Below, one piece after another: positions 11,698 through 23,858 of a DNA stretch of 64,000 nt. Source of the stretch: Bryoerythrophyllum caledonicum (Eukaryota > Streptophyta > Bryopsida > Pottiales > Pottiaceae); NCBI GenBank assembly GCA_963971425.1, contig OZ020524.1, positions 23,365,022 to 23,429,021 on the forward strand. The letters run 5' to 3'. The notes under the pieces are model-generated. The model was not told the origin of the DNA. It saw nothing but the letters and a program-made list of their open reading frames with translations, and did no database searches. The stretch's first letter is position 1; the number at the start of each line of letters is the position of its first letter. The position numbers and the translations under genes are program-made.

Positions 11698-14600
11698 ATG
11701 GTCCCTCTTACCGATTCCGGTGATACGATACTCGTGCCCGGTTTGGGCACTCGGTCTAACCCAAGCGTGCAGCTTCTAAGTGACACTGACGAGGACCTCT
11801 CCGATGTGAACTTGGGGGAATCTTCGTACACCTTTAAGTCACAGGACTCTATCCGTCCCGATGCGTCTATCCATACCCCAAGTAGGTCGCACATGTCTCC
11901 GTCTCTGTCCTTTAGGAAACCGCCTGTCCCACCGAAATCTAAAAGTATCCGCAGTATCATTCCATATGTTCGCAGGACCTGTTCTAGAAAGGGATCCCGT
12001 TCTGAGTTGACACACGTGGATTTCGACAGCATAGAGGTATCACGTGTGAAGTATTTGCCTCCGTCTTACAACGGGGACGTGATGTTTGAGTTGCCTCCAC
12101 TTCCAGAAGGCATACCAACTCAGTTTGGAGGAGGACTGGATGGTATGAGCAAGCAACACGATGGTCACACATGGTGCAGGACAATGACGACGAATATCAT
12201 GAATGATTTTGGCCTGACATACCGGAAGTCATCTTGTACTGGCCATCTTCAGTGTCCTAACCTTCATTGTGACTATAAGTGCAGGAATGAAGGTCGTACT
12301 AATCAAACTGAGTGGAGTGGTCTCGCCATTTCCCCCTGGCCTGTCAAGGGCGCTCCACACCCAAAATCAACCTTGGCTTGTAAGGTTTGTCAAACCCCGC
12401 CTATTTGTCTAGCTCTATGTGATGCACGTATTTATTATGTGACGTGTACTGATTCGGAGCGCACCCGACTTGCCATTCATCTTGGTATTCACCAGCATCC
12501 CATCTCGAATGGAGTTGACCAAACCGCAATGGACTTGATGCATGAGTGCGTTGCGAAGGAAGTCGAGCGCACACCCAATGCCACTAATTTTGCTATCATT
12601 ATGTCTGCAAGTAAGAATTTCCTTTCTGATTATTTGATCCGTCCCGGGTCGGGATCATCGAACCTTGAAGGAGCATCGATGGATGCTGTCTTGGATCAGT
12701 TCCAGACTTTATCATCCCCTAACATAAGGAATTTGGTGTCGACATGCAAGCGCTTTTACAGTGGTGGGAAGGGTGTCATGGACAACATCATGGAGCTGAA
12801 GGAGTCATCCAAGTTTGTCTTCATCCATGAGAACAAGTTCCCGGGCCAATCTAGAGGTAAGGTGTTTGTATTTAAAATGTTTGTTGATCGTCCAGGTAGC
12901 GGTGTTGATCTTGTTCGGCGGATGCAACCTGGTGGAGACCTCCAAGACTGTTGGTTGATGTTTGATCACGTCAAGCGGGTTAAAGACTGGACTACCATGG
13001 CATGCCATGTATACGACAGTAAGTATTGTAAAGTTATGACGATAGCTATGTGTGATATGCAATCGGAGGATGCTCAAGCACAACAATTATTTTGGGAGAA
13101 CCTAAACGATACGATGTTGAATCACGGAGTGGAGAACACGTACTTCAAAGGGTTCATGGCTGATAGTGCCGGAGCGAATTGGCACGCTGTTCGGCGAGTG
13201 TATGGCAATGGCGACAAGGACGTCCCGATCGAAAACAAAGAACGGACTTGTTTATTCCATTGGACCAAGTGCCTTCAACGAGCCACCACGAAGAGCATTC
13301 TACTAGCATTCCAAGATCAACACATTGCACTTTGCAGGATATGGAAGAACGCGAGATCACAAGAAGAGGCCGAAGCACAATACAACGTCATTCGTGGATG
13401 GTGGATTTCATCTGGAGCCACTACCGAAAGCGGGCGCCGTGCCCTAGAAGATTGGATGGCTTTTTGGCATTTCCGATATAGACAATGGGGTGGAGCAATG
13501 CAACTAGTAAGTTCACGCAATGCCATTTCTCAATATTCAAATCATTGAAATGTTAGTTGTGAACGTAGTAATAACATTTCGTGTATGATATTAGGACCTC
13601 ACACTCGACGAGCGAGCTGACATGCCATCATGTAATCTTGCGGAGACAGTCCACAACCGCTCGCTTCAACAGTCCGGGAATACCATGACATGTTTATATG
13701 CGGCTACCGTGGATGACCTAATTCGGGCTTTCATGCAAATCACTTCGTACCGGGCATGGCTCAATGGAGGGACCTCCGGTAAAGGTCCAGACAAAGGTAC
13801 GCTTCGATTAAGATCTGCCCAACGTTCTGGCGATCCAAGACTCATTGCAGAAGCAGTGCGGAGTTTCCCGGGGGCGGAGGATCTCTTGACAAAAACGGGC
13901 GGGCTCGAAGGAGCGGAGGTTTTTGGGTCCATTAAACGCAAACTTGACATGCCACCCGGGTCCAGCCACGACTCCCATCGATCCGATACGGTGAACTATT
14001 CGATTCCACGAGATGGCAGAAGAGTGACTAGGGCGCGGATCGAAGAGGCCCTAAATGGAGAAGGTTCCGGGGTCCGTCACACGACAGCAGTATTAGAATC
14101 GGATTGTGATCCCTCCAAGTGGCACATTGGTCGGCTTCCGAAGACCTCTCACCGAAAGTGCCAAGCATTGCAAGCTCACACCGGTGAGAGGTGTGATGCG
14201 AGAGTTGGGTGTGGGAGTCACGGAACACCTGTCCCAACATATATTGGCAAGAAGAAGGAATTCAGGTCGCCCCGAAATACTTCTGTGGAGTTTTGGTTTT
14301 GTGCTGATGATATTAGCCAATGCGTGATGGGTTCGAAGAAACCGTTTGTAGTAGACTGGCCATCAGTTCCAATGACATGGCCAGTAAAGCTTGGGACGAA
14401 TCTAACGATGCAAGAAGTCTTATCGTTAGAAGAAGCAAGTTTTCAGTTAGAGCAACGTGGTGCTTTGTCGCCTCGTAGACAATTCCAGGTAACTTTGAAC
14501 ATGCCTCTTCCGCGATCTAACTTCCCGCTTCCAGAGAATCCGGACTCGTACCATACTTTCCGCAACGGCTACCAGATTCGCCGAACTACAGATGTGCCTT

Positions 14601-14962
14601 CCGTGGAGCACCGAAACAAGTGGTCAAGCGCAGCGTTGATGAAGAATTGCTACGTTACGAATGTCATCGCCATGCCGTATCCGGGATTTGAATGCGTCAT
14701 CACCCTTCTAACGGAGAAGGAGAAGTCGTATTGCATAACCTTCACAGACTATCCGGCGTGTACATGTCCAGATTTCCTGAAGATGTCAGTGGAGGCGTTG
14801 GGGAAGAAAGGGCAATGGAAGTATTGCAAGCATGTGTACTACATCCTTCGCTATTTATGTAAGATGGACTACAAGGAGGACTTATTCATGCATGCCCCAA
14901 GCTACAGCTTTAACGAGGTCATGCGCATTCTAGAGCTTGCTAATATTGCCGAGCGAGCATGA
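11698..14962 (+). CDS. MULE-type transposase, intact, two exons
   Basis: Exons 11698-13506 and 13595-14962, joined by an 88-bp GT-AG intron in phase 0, give about 1058 residues without a stop. The frame is also open upstream of the chosen ATG, so an upstream exon is possible. Order of domains: a serine/proline-rich N-terminus; a zinc cluster of WRKY-GCM1/FAR1 type (Cys-rich segment 12230-12290 and a Cys…HLGIHQHP segment near 12440-12510); the MULE DDE region (FDHVKRVKDW near 12960, KGFMADSAGANW near 13150, CLFHWTKCL near 13250); and a C-terminal SWIM finger with CTC at 14759-14767 and CKH at 14825-14833. The protein acts in the nucleus, binding element ends and cutting DNA. Terminal inverted repeats were not found by eye, so element borders are unknown. 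It could also be a domesticated MULE-derived gene; intactness does not decide. Confidence 0.85.
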
Positions 14963-16055
14963 AAATCGCAATGAAGTATCTTCTTATTAGTATTTGTATT
15001 TTCCGGGAGCTCGTATTTGAACATGTGAAATTGGTTTTGCTTGTCACGACTATGGCTAGTAGTCAATACATGAGTGAATTACTCACTCGTACTTCTATTT
15101 ATGTTACAATGTATAATTTTTTGTGAACCTATATTTAAATCAACTTGAGAGGTGTTATGGTAGCAACATGCAGAATATATGTCATGTATTGGCAGCATTT
15201 AACATCTTCAATTTTGAACCATGCAAACTCCATGTGGAGAGATGGGGTATCTTAAACCATTGGGCGATAGTTTATAATCAAATATTAGAACATTAGAATG
15301 TTATTTGTTCCAGACGTTGTGTACTATAGCTATCTCTCTGAAATTATATGACTCCACATCCCATACTGTTGGACTTCACAATCACTGTTAGTTCTGTCGA
15401 ATTTTAATCAATTTATTTATTTCATTGTGACCTCTGTATTTATAATCTTTTAATAAATGGAAATATAACTGAGAGGTGATAGTCGTGGACAGGAGCGACG
15501 AAAGGGTATCACAAATAAATGGATATGGTTAGTGATTCCACGGCTATAGGGTACCTTCTAAGTTTAGAATTTTTTTCGAATTTTCATAGCAAAGTTTGAG
15601 AGACTTATCGATAATTTCCGTGAAAATAAAAAAAATCTGGAAAAAAGCAACTTTTTTTTCCTGTTTTCTGACAATTTTCTGCTCACCGCTCGCCGCTCAC
15701 CGCTCACCGCTCACAAGATAGCGTCGCTGGAATTATAATAGGTTACACTTATAGAATCCATACCAATGATTAATTACATTTATAGAAGTAACGCTTAAAA
15801 AATCTAAAAATGAAGAACATAACATTTTATAAAAATAAAAAATAAAAGTACAAATGATAATAAATAATTCAACTAAACTAATTGAAAGAAATAATCTATA
15901 CAGTAGTAACTTGACGAGATTCTTCCAACTAAACGAATCAAAAGAAAGAGTCTATTGTAGTTTGACGAGAAGCTTCCAAACGATGATATGAAACTTCCTT
16001 CTGGAGTCCTTGAATGCTCCTGATGTGATAGGGCATCATTTGGTCTTTGTTCAAA
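14963..16055. other. Intergenic with a short CGCTCACC tandem repeat
   Basis: AT-rich, no coding exon seen. At about 15681-15714 the octamer-like unit CGCTCACC / CGCTCGCC is repeated about four times. A related GGTGAGCGGTGAGC motif occurs at 34980 in opposite orientation, suggesting a dispersed repeat family. Confidence 0.5.
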
Positions 16056-18322
16056 CTATTTATTCAAAGTCTCTAGGGAACGCTCAGCAACACTCAATCT
16101 TACAACTTCTTCTACCACATCAACCATAACCTCATCAACATCAATTTCTTCATGTTCTGAGGAATACATATCCAAAAACTCCTCATCGATATGTTCATAG
16201 GGGTTGTTTAAATTAAACTCTATCTCATGATTGAGGTATTCATGAGCATTGATCACGTCACCCACGTCACTATCAGATGACAACAATATTAGTTGATGAA
16301 GTAGAGTAGCAACTTCATCAACCCCTACCAAGCGCCTAGCTTCCTCTATCTCCCTCTCAACAGAGATTGGAAATATACATGTGTGCCTCCAACAATGTGG
16401 TAACTCCCGCATGCCATGCCCGCTCAATCAACAACAGCTTGATATATATCAATTGCAAACACCTTGTTTGCACTAAAACAATCTATTTGATATTGAATCA
16501 CCAACTTTTGGTATTGTGCCTTGAAAGATGCAATAATGCCTCCATCTATGGGTTGAAAACAAGTGGTGGTATTTGGAGGAAGAAATTCTAATCTTGTGGC
16601 CCTCAAACGTGAACCTACATTTGGCACTTGATGACCAAAGAAATTATCTAGGAGCAGAAGCACCTTCTCTTTTTGTGCCAACACCAACCTCCTCTCAAAA
16701 TCTTGTATAAACTGCTAAAAATGTCCGTAGTCATCCACGCCTTCTTGTTAGTGGCCCACTTAATACCCAAATTCCACGAATAGTGAATATTCCTAGGCAT
16801 AAAGGCCCGCGACTTCAAATACTGATTAATAATTAGTGGAAGAAGGCAAATGGTACCTGTAGCATTTGCAGTGAGCGCCACGGTAATCCGCTCCTTTTGC
16901 TTTTTCTTGCCAGATAGTCTCTTCGTAGCCAACGTTCGATTTGGCTCTAACCTGTAAAAAAAACCCATCTCATCCATGTTAAAGCATCATCGCTATCGCT
17001 TTTGGATACAATAGCTTTGATCCCCTCCATCCTCCTCAATACCTTTGTTGAAGTGTCAGCAGAAGCATCTTCACCGTGACGCGTGTATGCCTTCATGTCA
17101 AACCTCTTCTTGAATTTGGTTACCCACCCATTTGAAAACTGGAGTTCCTTCTCACTAGGATCTTTAGGTTGCAAAGCATAGAATCGATGTGCTGCAGCTA
17201 CCAACAGATCATCGGATATGGTTGCGCCCTTTTCTTGCATTGTTTTAAACCAGCTGAAAGTAGCTTGCTCCACTTCGGGACATTGCACCTTCCTAATGCG
17301 CTTTAACCCCTAAAGGACCAAGGCAATTTTTCCTCAAAAACACTCCAAAACTGCCATTTTCAGCGCAATCAACACAAAATGATACAAAATCATTTTTTTG
17401 AAAATTTAACCGTAGGATCTTGTACTAGACTTGTATGAGAGTGTGTGGTAAAAATTTTGGTAAGTTTGACGGCACGGATTGAAAGATATTAGCCTTTGAA
17501 GTGCAACATAATCTCTTTTTCAGGTCATACTATACACCTTCAACAAACTTCGACCACCTTCTATGGCAAATTTTTGCACTACGGGCCGTGATTTTATTGT
17601 CTTAACTTGAAAAGGATCATGTTAGGCACATGTGCACCAAATTTTAGAAGTAGAAGAGGTGTAGAAGATGTCCTAAAAAATCCTGCAATGCACCTATGTG
17701 CCGAGAATCAACAATACACTTTATATTTTGCATATATCATATCCTTCTCAAATATTTGAAATTCACAAATCCGTACGGTAGATGCAAAGATCTCAATTTC
17801 CTTTACAAGAGGACATTTTCATTCTTTTAAATGGACAAAAACTCGAATTTCCATTGAATTTAGAAGTTATTAAAGTTTGGTGATAGTATTTTTGATATGT
17901 CACACTAAACTGCTGCACTATTTGTATATGTAAGTGAAAATAAATTGTAACTTTTGAACTGTAAGTCGGAATTCTACGAAATTTGTGTCTACGCAAAGCT
18001 AATCAAAAGTTGGCCATTCAATAAAAAATCTCAAAAAATAATGCCTAGAATTGAGAACGTGGTACCTTACCCAAACTCAAAACGTCCCTCGAGGGGACAT
18101 CGGTCCTTTAGGGGTTAAATTAGCCGAATGAACCACATCAAAAGTGGTAAGTGAGTCTTTCTTCTTCAAGACTCTACCAATAGTGTCTTGCGAAACTAAA
18201 GTACCAAATTTGACATTTGCCGACTCTATCAATGTCTTCTTACTAATTTTCATCCCTGAAGTCACCAAGCTCTCATAATGGAAAATCATCTCTTTAAAGG
18301 TGAACTCTCTACCCTTGTCCAT
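16056..18322 (-). pseudogene. pogo/Tigger-like DDE transposase, disrupted
   Basis: Read on the minus strand from 18322 it gives an HTH-type N-terminus, then (after an inserted element) a CENP-B-like segment with FSNGWVTKFKKRFD near 17130. The DDE_1 catalytic core follows: MDEMGFFYRLEPNRTLATKR near 16970, LLLLDNFFGH near 16650, and FLPPNTTTCFQPIDGGII near 16540, so the three expected acidic residues are present. A C-terminal acidic tail runs to 16056. The gene is broken by a one-base frameshift near 16979, a second near 16717, a frame change near 16427, and the TTAA element at 17303-18118. It is a Tc1/mariner-superfamily transposase remnant. A sequence resembling its right terminal repeat (GGGGTAACACTCTTAGAGTC) lies at about 19286, but no matching left end was found. 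Confidence 0.85.
17303..18118. mobile_element. piggyBac-like non-autonomous element, TTAA target duplication
   Basis: An 808-bp interior (17307-18114) begins CCCCTAAAGGACC and ends GGTCCTTTAGGGG, with TTAA on both sides (17303-17306, 18115-18118). It sits inside the Tigger-like transposase frame. Deleting the interior plus one TTAA rejoins the host codons in frame (…HSAN-L-KRIRKVQ…), which is direct evidence for the insertion and its TTAA duplication. TTAA duplication and CCC…GGG ends are the piggyBac signature. There is no transposase inside, so it depends on a helper elsewhere. Confidence 0.85.
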
Positions 18323-18529
18323 TGCAAGCCTCCACTACAAAAGAAACGCTCAAAATATAAATGGATGGTATGAAATCGATTTTGAGGCCTTGTGAAGAAT
18401 AAGTATAGATAAATGGTGCAAACTAAATGATGAACGCCTTGTTGTCGTTGTTGTCCACTGGCACGTCCTTCAACTTGAAAATTCAAACCACTACAGTAAC
18501 ACTCTTGAAAAATCTAAAAACAATCTATT

Positions 18530-18900
18530 TACAATATTTTGGGGGAAAAAAGGAAAAAAAATAAAAAATCAGACTCCATACCTTGCCTGCAATCATGAAA
18601 ATTGCAATTTTTTGAAAAATAAAAAATAAAAAATAAAAAATCAAGCCCCATACCTCAGCTCGATTGTTGATGCATGGTCGAACAACAAATTAATTTGCTT
18701 ACAATTACAAAAATTGCAATTTTGGGGGGAAGAAAAAGGAAAAATCATAAAAATTCAGACTCCATACCCTTGATTGATCCCTAAACCTCTTGACTAATAA
18801 TCTGCTTGCAATTTTTTGAGAAGAAAAAAGAAAAAAGAAAAAAAAGACAAGAAAAGAAGCTCCATATAGTACTTGCGCCTGATTGTTGACCGTGATTGTG
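18530..18900. repeat. Imperfect A-rich tandem repeats
   Basis: Three to four degenerate units share an A/G-rich run (GGGGGAAAAAAGGAAAAA type), then CAGACTCCATACC or CAAGCCCCATACC, then a short unique stretch. Copies are visible near 18540, 18620, 18720 and 18820. They may belong to the 5' region of the Tigger-like element. Confidence 0.55.
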
Positions 18901-18923
18901 GCGCCTGAAAGATGCTGAATCAA

Positions 18924-20278
18924 GCAGTGTAAGCCTCAACTAGCAATCTAGCACCCAACAAGCACCTCAACTCCCAAACCTTCTCTGTCTGCCATCCCCT
19001 CTCTCAAATTGCTTGAAAGTGCACAAAGAGGAAGGATCTCTAAATAAGAGAGAATATTTGACTTGTTAGCAAAGAATATGGAATAAATGTGATTACATGT
19101 TTAAAATGTATGCTCTCATATATTATAACCTTTATTTTCTCAAAATTAAAACTTATAGAGGTGCAATTAACAAAGAAGGGAGTAGAGCATATTATAACAC
19201 TTAACACATAACACTCACTACTCTTACCAATTCTGTTTTTGTAGGGGAGTAAAATATTCTTAACATATATGAAATTATAACGCTTACAGGGGTAACACTC
19301 TTAGAGTCCTGACTGTACGTAGTGGCGAAGTTAGTGGGCAAGTCCAATATGCCTATGAGAATTGACATGTATGCAACCATAACTAGGCCGCATATGGGCC
19401 TCCCACGGACTATCCCATGTATGCTCGAACTCAGCACTAAGTCCCTTTGACTCGTCGACGTCACGTCTTCCATGACCAAAATTTACAACTCACGGAGCCA
19501 CTTTTTCATCTCAGATTTGCGGCCACACCATTGGTGCCCACAGTCCTTTCAGACGACGATAAGATCTCGCTAGTCCATCAGGATCCATCCATTCACATCG
19601 TCGAACAGTGGGCAGACTAAGCACCAGAGAGGCCAATTTTAGTATCAAGGCAGACAGCGTGCCCCAAGCTGAAAAGTCCAATGAACGTTTCATGAACGGC
19701 ATGTACATTCTAAGTAGAATCTACTTGAATCTCGTGTTCGCCACATGTTGCTCTGGGCCAAATATCTAAGTTCTCCACAGAAACAGGGCCCAGACGTGAG
19801 AGATCTGAGTCTCATGTTCCCGAGCTGCATGCATAGAAATGACTGGGTACATGACAGTAAATATATTTACCTTTAAAGTGCTTAATCATTGTGAGAGGCC
19901 TGTGTGGTATCGAGAGACCAATATTCCTTTCATGTACCAGAAGTTCACCGCATGCCATCAACAGGGATAAGTCTTCAGGTACAGCTAGTATGTTCCTGCG
20001 TCTAGTAGCAACAGTTGTGATGAATAGTTTATTTTGGCCAGTACTATCGACGTACAATGCAGTACAACCCCCGAGCCACCATCGAAAAGTACTATGACGT
20101 AGTAGTGTAGTACCGAAAAGATGAATGAACCTCATGACAACGGTGCCGGAAAGTAGCATTATCCTCCTCAGATACCGAGCCAAAGTCAACTCCTGGAGCT
20201 AGTACAAGTGAATTGTACTACATGATGAGCTTTAAGATTATCCTGTTGTACTACGAGGTGGAATCGCTCCTTCACATC
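18924..20278. other. Intergenic upstream of the ferric reductase
   Basis: No coding exon supported; open frames here are short and featureless. Around 19280-19320 lies a candidate transposon end (TTACAGGGGTAACACTCTTA followed by GAGTCCTGACTGTA), which resembles a Tigger-type terminal repeat. Confidence 0.4.
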
Positions 20279-20285
20279 TATAAAA
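20279..20285 (+). promoter_or_regulatory. TATA box of the ferric reductase gene
   Basis: TATAAAA lies 170 bp before the chosen start codon, giving a predicted transcript start near 20310. The leader then contains a four-codon upstream frame (ATG CAG GAA TAG, 20363-20374), which could damp translation. Confidence 0.5.
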
Positions 20286-20448
20286 TGGGCGACCTGCGGA
20301 AAGAGGAAGAGGCTTCTAACGCTCCGAGCTTGTTCGACTGGCGCGCTTGGGTGGAGAACGACATGCAGGAATAGAGGCTTTGTTGCAGGAGTGCTGCGCG
20401 TCTAGTGTCAAGCTGGTGGCTGTGGGTTTCTCTGAGTCAGATATTCAA

Positions 20449-23400
20449 ATGGCATCTGGGTCGATGGCCACCCGGGCTCTCCAGGCCTTGCTGGGCGTGA
20501 TTCTGTGGGGGTTGTTCTTGTTCTGGGTGGTGGAGTGGTTCATCTACCCCACCGACCGCTACACCTTGTGGAAGGCAGATGCCATCGCTAGGACCAACAC
20601 CAACTTCCTCGGATTCAACGGTGAGTCGTCGATTACTCCACTGTGAACCTGATAGATGCCCTCGCAAGAAACGTATACAACTCCGAGCAGGAATCAGAAC
20701 GACATACAACTTTCCTGCAGAAGGAGCTTTGGAAGTCCGCAAATAACATTCCCTAGAGCCAGCTTACTAGATAGGTAGAGTGATGAGCTTCTGACGTGTC
20801 GTGAATTCCTCGCAGTGAAGGCAACTGGTCATGAATTGATTATGTACTGCGCAGGTCCGTTTTTCCTGATGTGGTCGTTTCCGATGGTTTTGTTTGCGAT
20901 CTTCGCGCTGCTATATCTGGAGCTGGATAAGCGCTGCGAGAAGGCAAGGTGAGCGACATATTCAGAGGTTTACTTGGGAAATTCTGTGAGGGATGCTAGA
21001 CGATCATTGATGTGGATACATGTGCTGTTGCAGAGGCGAGGTCAATGTTGGCGATGTTGCGAAAGGAGCCGTGGTGCCGAAGTGGAGGCGGGCGTGGCGG
21101 AGGTTCTGGGGCGGGCTGTGGGCGCAGCCGGTGCTGGTGCGGACGCCGTTGGGAGTGCTCACGGGGATAGACCTGGTGGTGGTGGCGTTCGTGATGATCG
21201 CGACGCTGTGGATCATGTTCAAGACGCTGGTGCCATCGATGGAGGAAGTAGACCGGTCCGTGATGAGGCCGGGCATTGAGCGGTGGATGATCAAGGTCGG
21301 GCGCGTGGGCACCTGGACGGGGCGTGCGTGGTACTTGCCCATGGCGCTCCTGTTCCTGCCGGTGTCGCGGAACTCGCCCTTCCTGCGCCTCGTCCACGTG
21401 CCCTTCGAGCACGCCGTCAAGTTCCACCGCTGGCTCGGCCACTTCTCGCTCCTCATCCTGGTGCTGCATTCCATCACCTTCGCCCTGCACATCTACTACA
21501 CGGGAGGCAGGTCCATGAAAGGGGTAAGTCGATCGATCCACCAGGGCTTCGTGACGGATTGGGCCTTCATTCGTTACATTGGCGCGGTTGATCTCGGTGC
21601 TCTTGGCCCTTCCTCATATCCATATTATGCTTCTGGGTCTTGAATCCACGTGAATTTCAAAGCTTTGTGTATACTGATGAAGTATTTTTGTATGCTTAAC
21701 ATGTTCTGTTGTCTCAAGTCAACGCAATATCAGGACATGTCACATGTTATATTGATCCGATGCGTAAAGAACAATATATAAACTGGTGTAAGTGAGTTAT
21801 ACCACAGTTACTCTTAGAAACATGACGTCAAACCCGCCATCATAACGAATATAGCTGTCTTGGTGACTCCTACTCGTTAATATCGACATGCACGCTGGAT
21901 AGTATCTGATAATATGTTCGTGCTGCCTGTCATCCAGGTGTGGGAGTGGGCGGTGTTCGGGGTGTCGAACATGGCGGGGGTGGTGTCCATGGTGGCAGGG
22001 CTGGTGATGTGGGTGACGTCGCTGGGGCCCGTCCGGCAACACCTCTTCGAAGTGTTCTACGTGGTGCACCATCTCTACGTGGTGGTATTCGCGTTCGCAG
22101 TATGGCACATCGGTGACTTCTCCAGCTTTTTCTTCCTGGCCGGCGTGCTGCTCTTCTTCATCGATCGCTTCGTGCGCATGGTACAGTCGCAGATGCCCGT
22201 CACCCTCTTGTCAGCTCGCGTACTGCCCAGCGGCGTCGTCGAGCTCAAGTTCCCCAAATCCTCCAGTACGAGAATCTACTCTCCACACCTCTACACTTGC
22301 CTGATCAGATTCCACCAGTTGACATAAGTGATTTGTACAGTGATTGATGTTTGAGTAATGTAATGGCTGTGCCAGAACTCAAGTACAGCGCGCTGGGGTT
22401 CATCTTCATCAACGTGCCCGGGATCTCGCGGTTCCAGTGGCACCCGTTCAGCACGACCTCCAGCACGCAACAGGGTGACGACACCATCACCATCTGCGTG
22501 AAGCCGCTGGGCGAGTGGACGCACAGTCTGCACAGCCTGATCACCGCCGCGGAAGATACAAAGCCGGGTAAGGGGTGTCCCCTGCAGCTCTTCGCCGAGG
22601 GCCCCTACGGCCCCGAGAAGGAATACTTCCTGGGGTATAAGAAGCTGGTCCTGGTGGCGGGCGGCGTGGGCATCACGCCCTTCCTGGCCGTCATCCGCGA
22701 TCTCCTGTGCCGGTACAACCAGCAACCTGGACACGTGCTGCCGAGCGAAGTTCAACTCATCTGGTGCGTGCCGCGAGAATCCGATCTCGCCACACTGGGC
22801 GACCTTCAGCCCGAGCTTCTGTTTCCCAACTACGCCTCTGGGCCTCTCAGAATTGAAGTGAAGGCATACGTAACGCGTGAGCAACCAAGTGGTCAGAAGC
22901 TCGCCAAGGCGACTAAACAGACAGTTCTGTACCAGAATAACAGCTCCCTGGGTGACGTGAGCAATGGAGTGCGCGGGATCAGCAACCTTTGGTACGCCGC
23001 CGTGATCACGGCCGCCACAGGAGGGTTCCTCCTCTTCCTGGGGATCTTCCACAACTTCGTCGTGCGCCCGAACCACCACACCGACGCGCCATTCTTCTTC
23101 GAGCACGGCGCAGCTCACGGCGCGCACGGGCCGCAGGGCAAGCCGTTCCCGACGTGGGCCACGGTGTCGCTGCTGTTCATCAGCATGTTCCTCGGCGTGA
23201 TTGTGTGCGGCGGCGCCGTCCTGTTCGCCTGGGCCAAATTGGGCAACACCGGAGCTCGCTCCACATCATCCAAGCTCGACCACGCTACTGCTGCCGACGT
23301 GGAAATGAACTATCCCAGTCTGCTGGAGCAGGCCACTGTCACTCACGGCACCCGCCCCGTCCTCTCAGGTATAAATGATCTCGAACGTACTCTCTCTAGC

Positions 23401-23858
23401 ATGCGTATGGCTGTTGGCAGTTTTGCAGCAGCGTTGGCACTTACGTTGTGAATGTACTGAGTTTAATATTTCTAATCACATATCAATCGTTAATTATAGT
23501 TTAATCCTGTAGATGGAATATGGCCGATTCGTTCTTTCAGAGGAAAAGCGAATTGTGCTCCAAAGCAGGATATCCCTGCAGGCATATCATAGCCTGGCAT
23601 ACATACATGGCTGATTCTTGAAGCGACGTGGTGAGAACCTGAACCTCACGATTTAATCGGACGACGTGTGATTTGAATGGTGCAGAGTTGTTGTACGGAG
23701 TGGGCGCGGGCAGCGTCGGCGACGTTGACATTGGGGTGCTGGTGTCGGGGCCGTTGAGCATGCAGAAGAGCGTGGCGAGCGCGTGCCGCGCCTTCAACTT
23801 CCGCAACGTCTGCGGGGGCACGCAGTTGCAGTACCACTCTATCAGCTTCGACCTATAA
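20449..23858 (+). CDS. Ferric-chelate reductase (FRO family)
   Basis: Exons 20449-20620, 20855-20948, 21034-21523, 21938-22265, 22376-23368 and 23686-23858 give 749 residues, the usual FRO length. It reduces Fe(III) chelates (or Cu(II)) by moving electrons from cytosolic NADPH through FAD and two hemes across a membrane. An N-terminal membrane helix is followed by the ferric-reductase membrane domain. Candidate heme histidines are H220/H225/H234 (FHRWLGHF…LHS) and H296/H309 (VVHHLY…AVWH). The FAD motif is WHPFS (383-387). The NADPH region has EGPYGPEKEYF (436-446) and AGGVGITPF (456-464). Two further helices occur near 600-670, as in plant FROs. The last nucleotide-binding motif reads VSGP (712-715), where many relatives have CGP. 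There are no EF-hands, so it is not an RBOH NADPH oxidase. The coding sequence is markedly GC-rich against AT-rich flanks. The start is the first in-frame ATG after the TATA box. Plasma membrane or organelle location cannot be told. Confidence 0.9.

Noticed and set aside
20997..21541. Minus-strand frames of 160-180 codons
   Set aside because: Antisense to the GC-rich ferric reductase exon 3; no domain.
20449..23858. RBOH-type NADPH oxidase
   Set aside because: No EF-hand region and the sequence around WHPFS and the C-terminal extra helices follow the FRO pattern.
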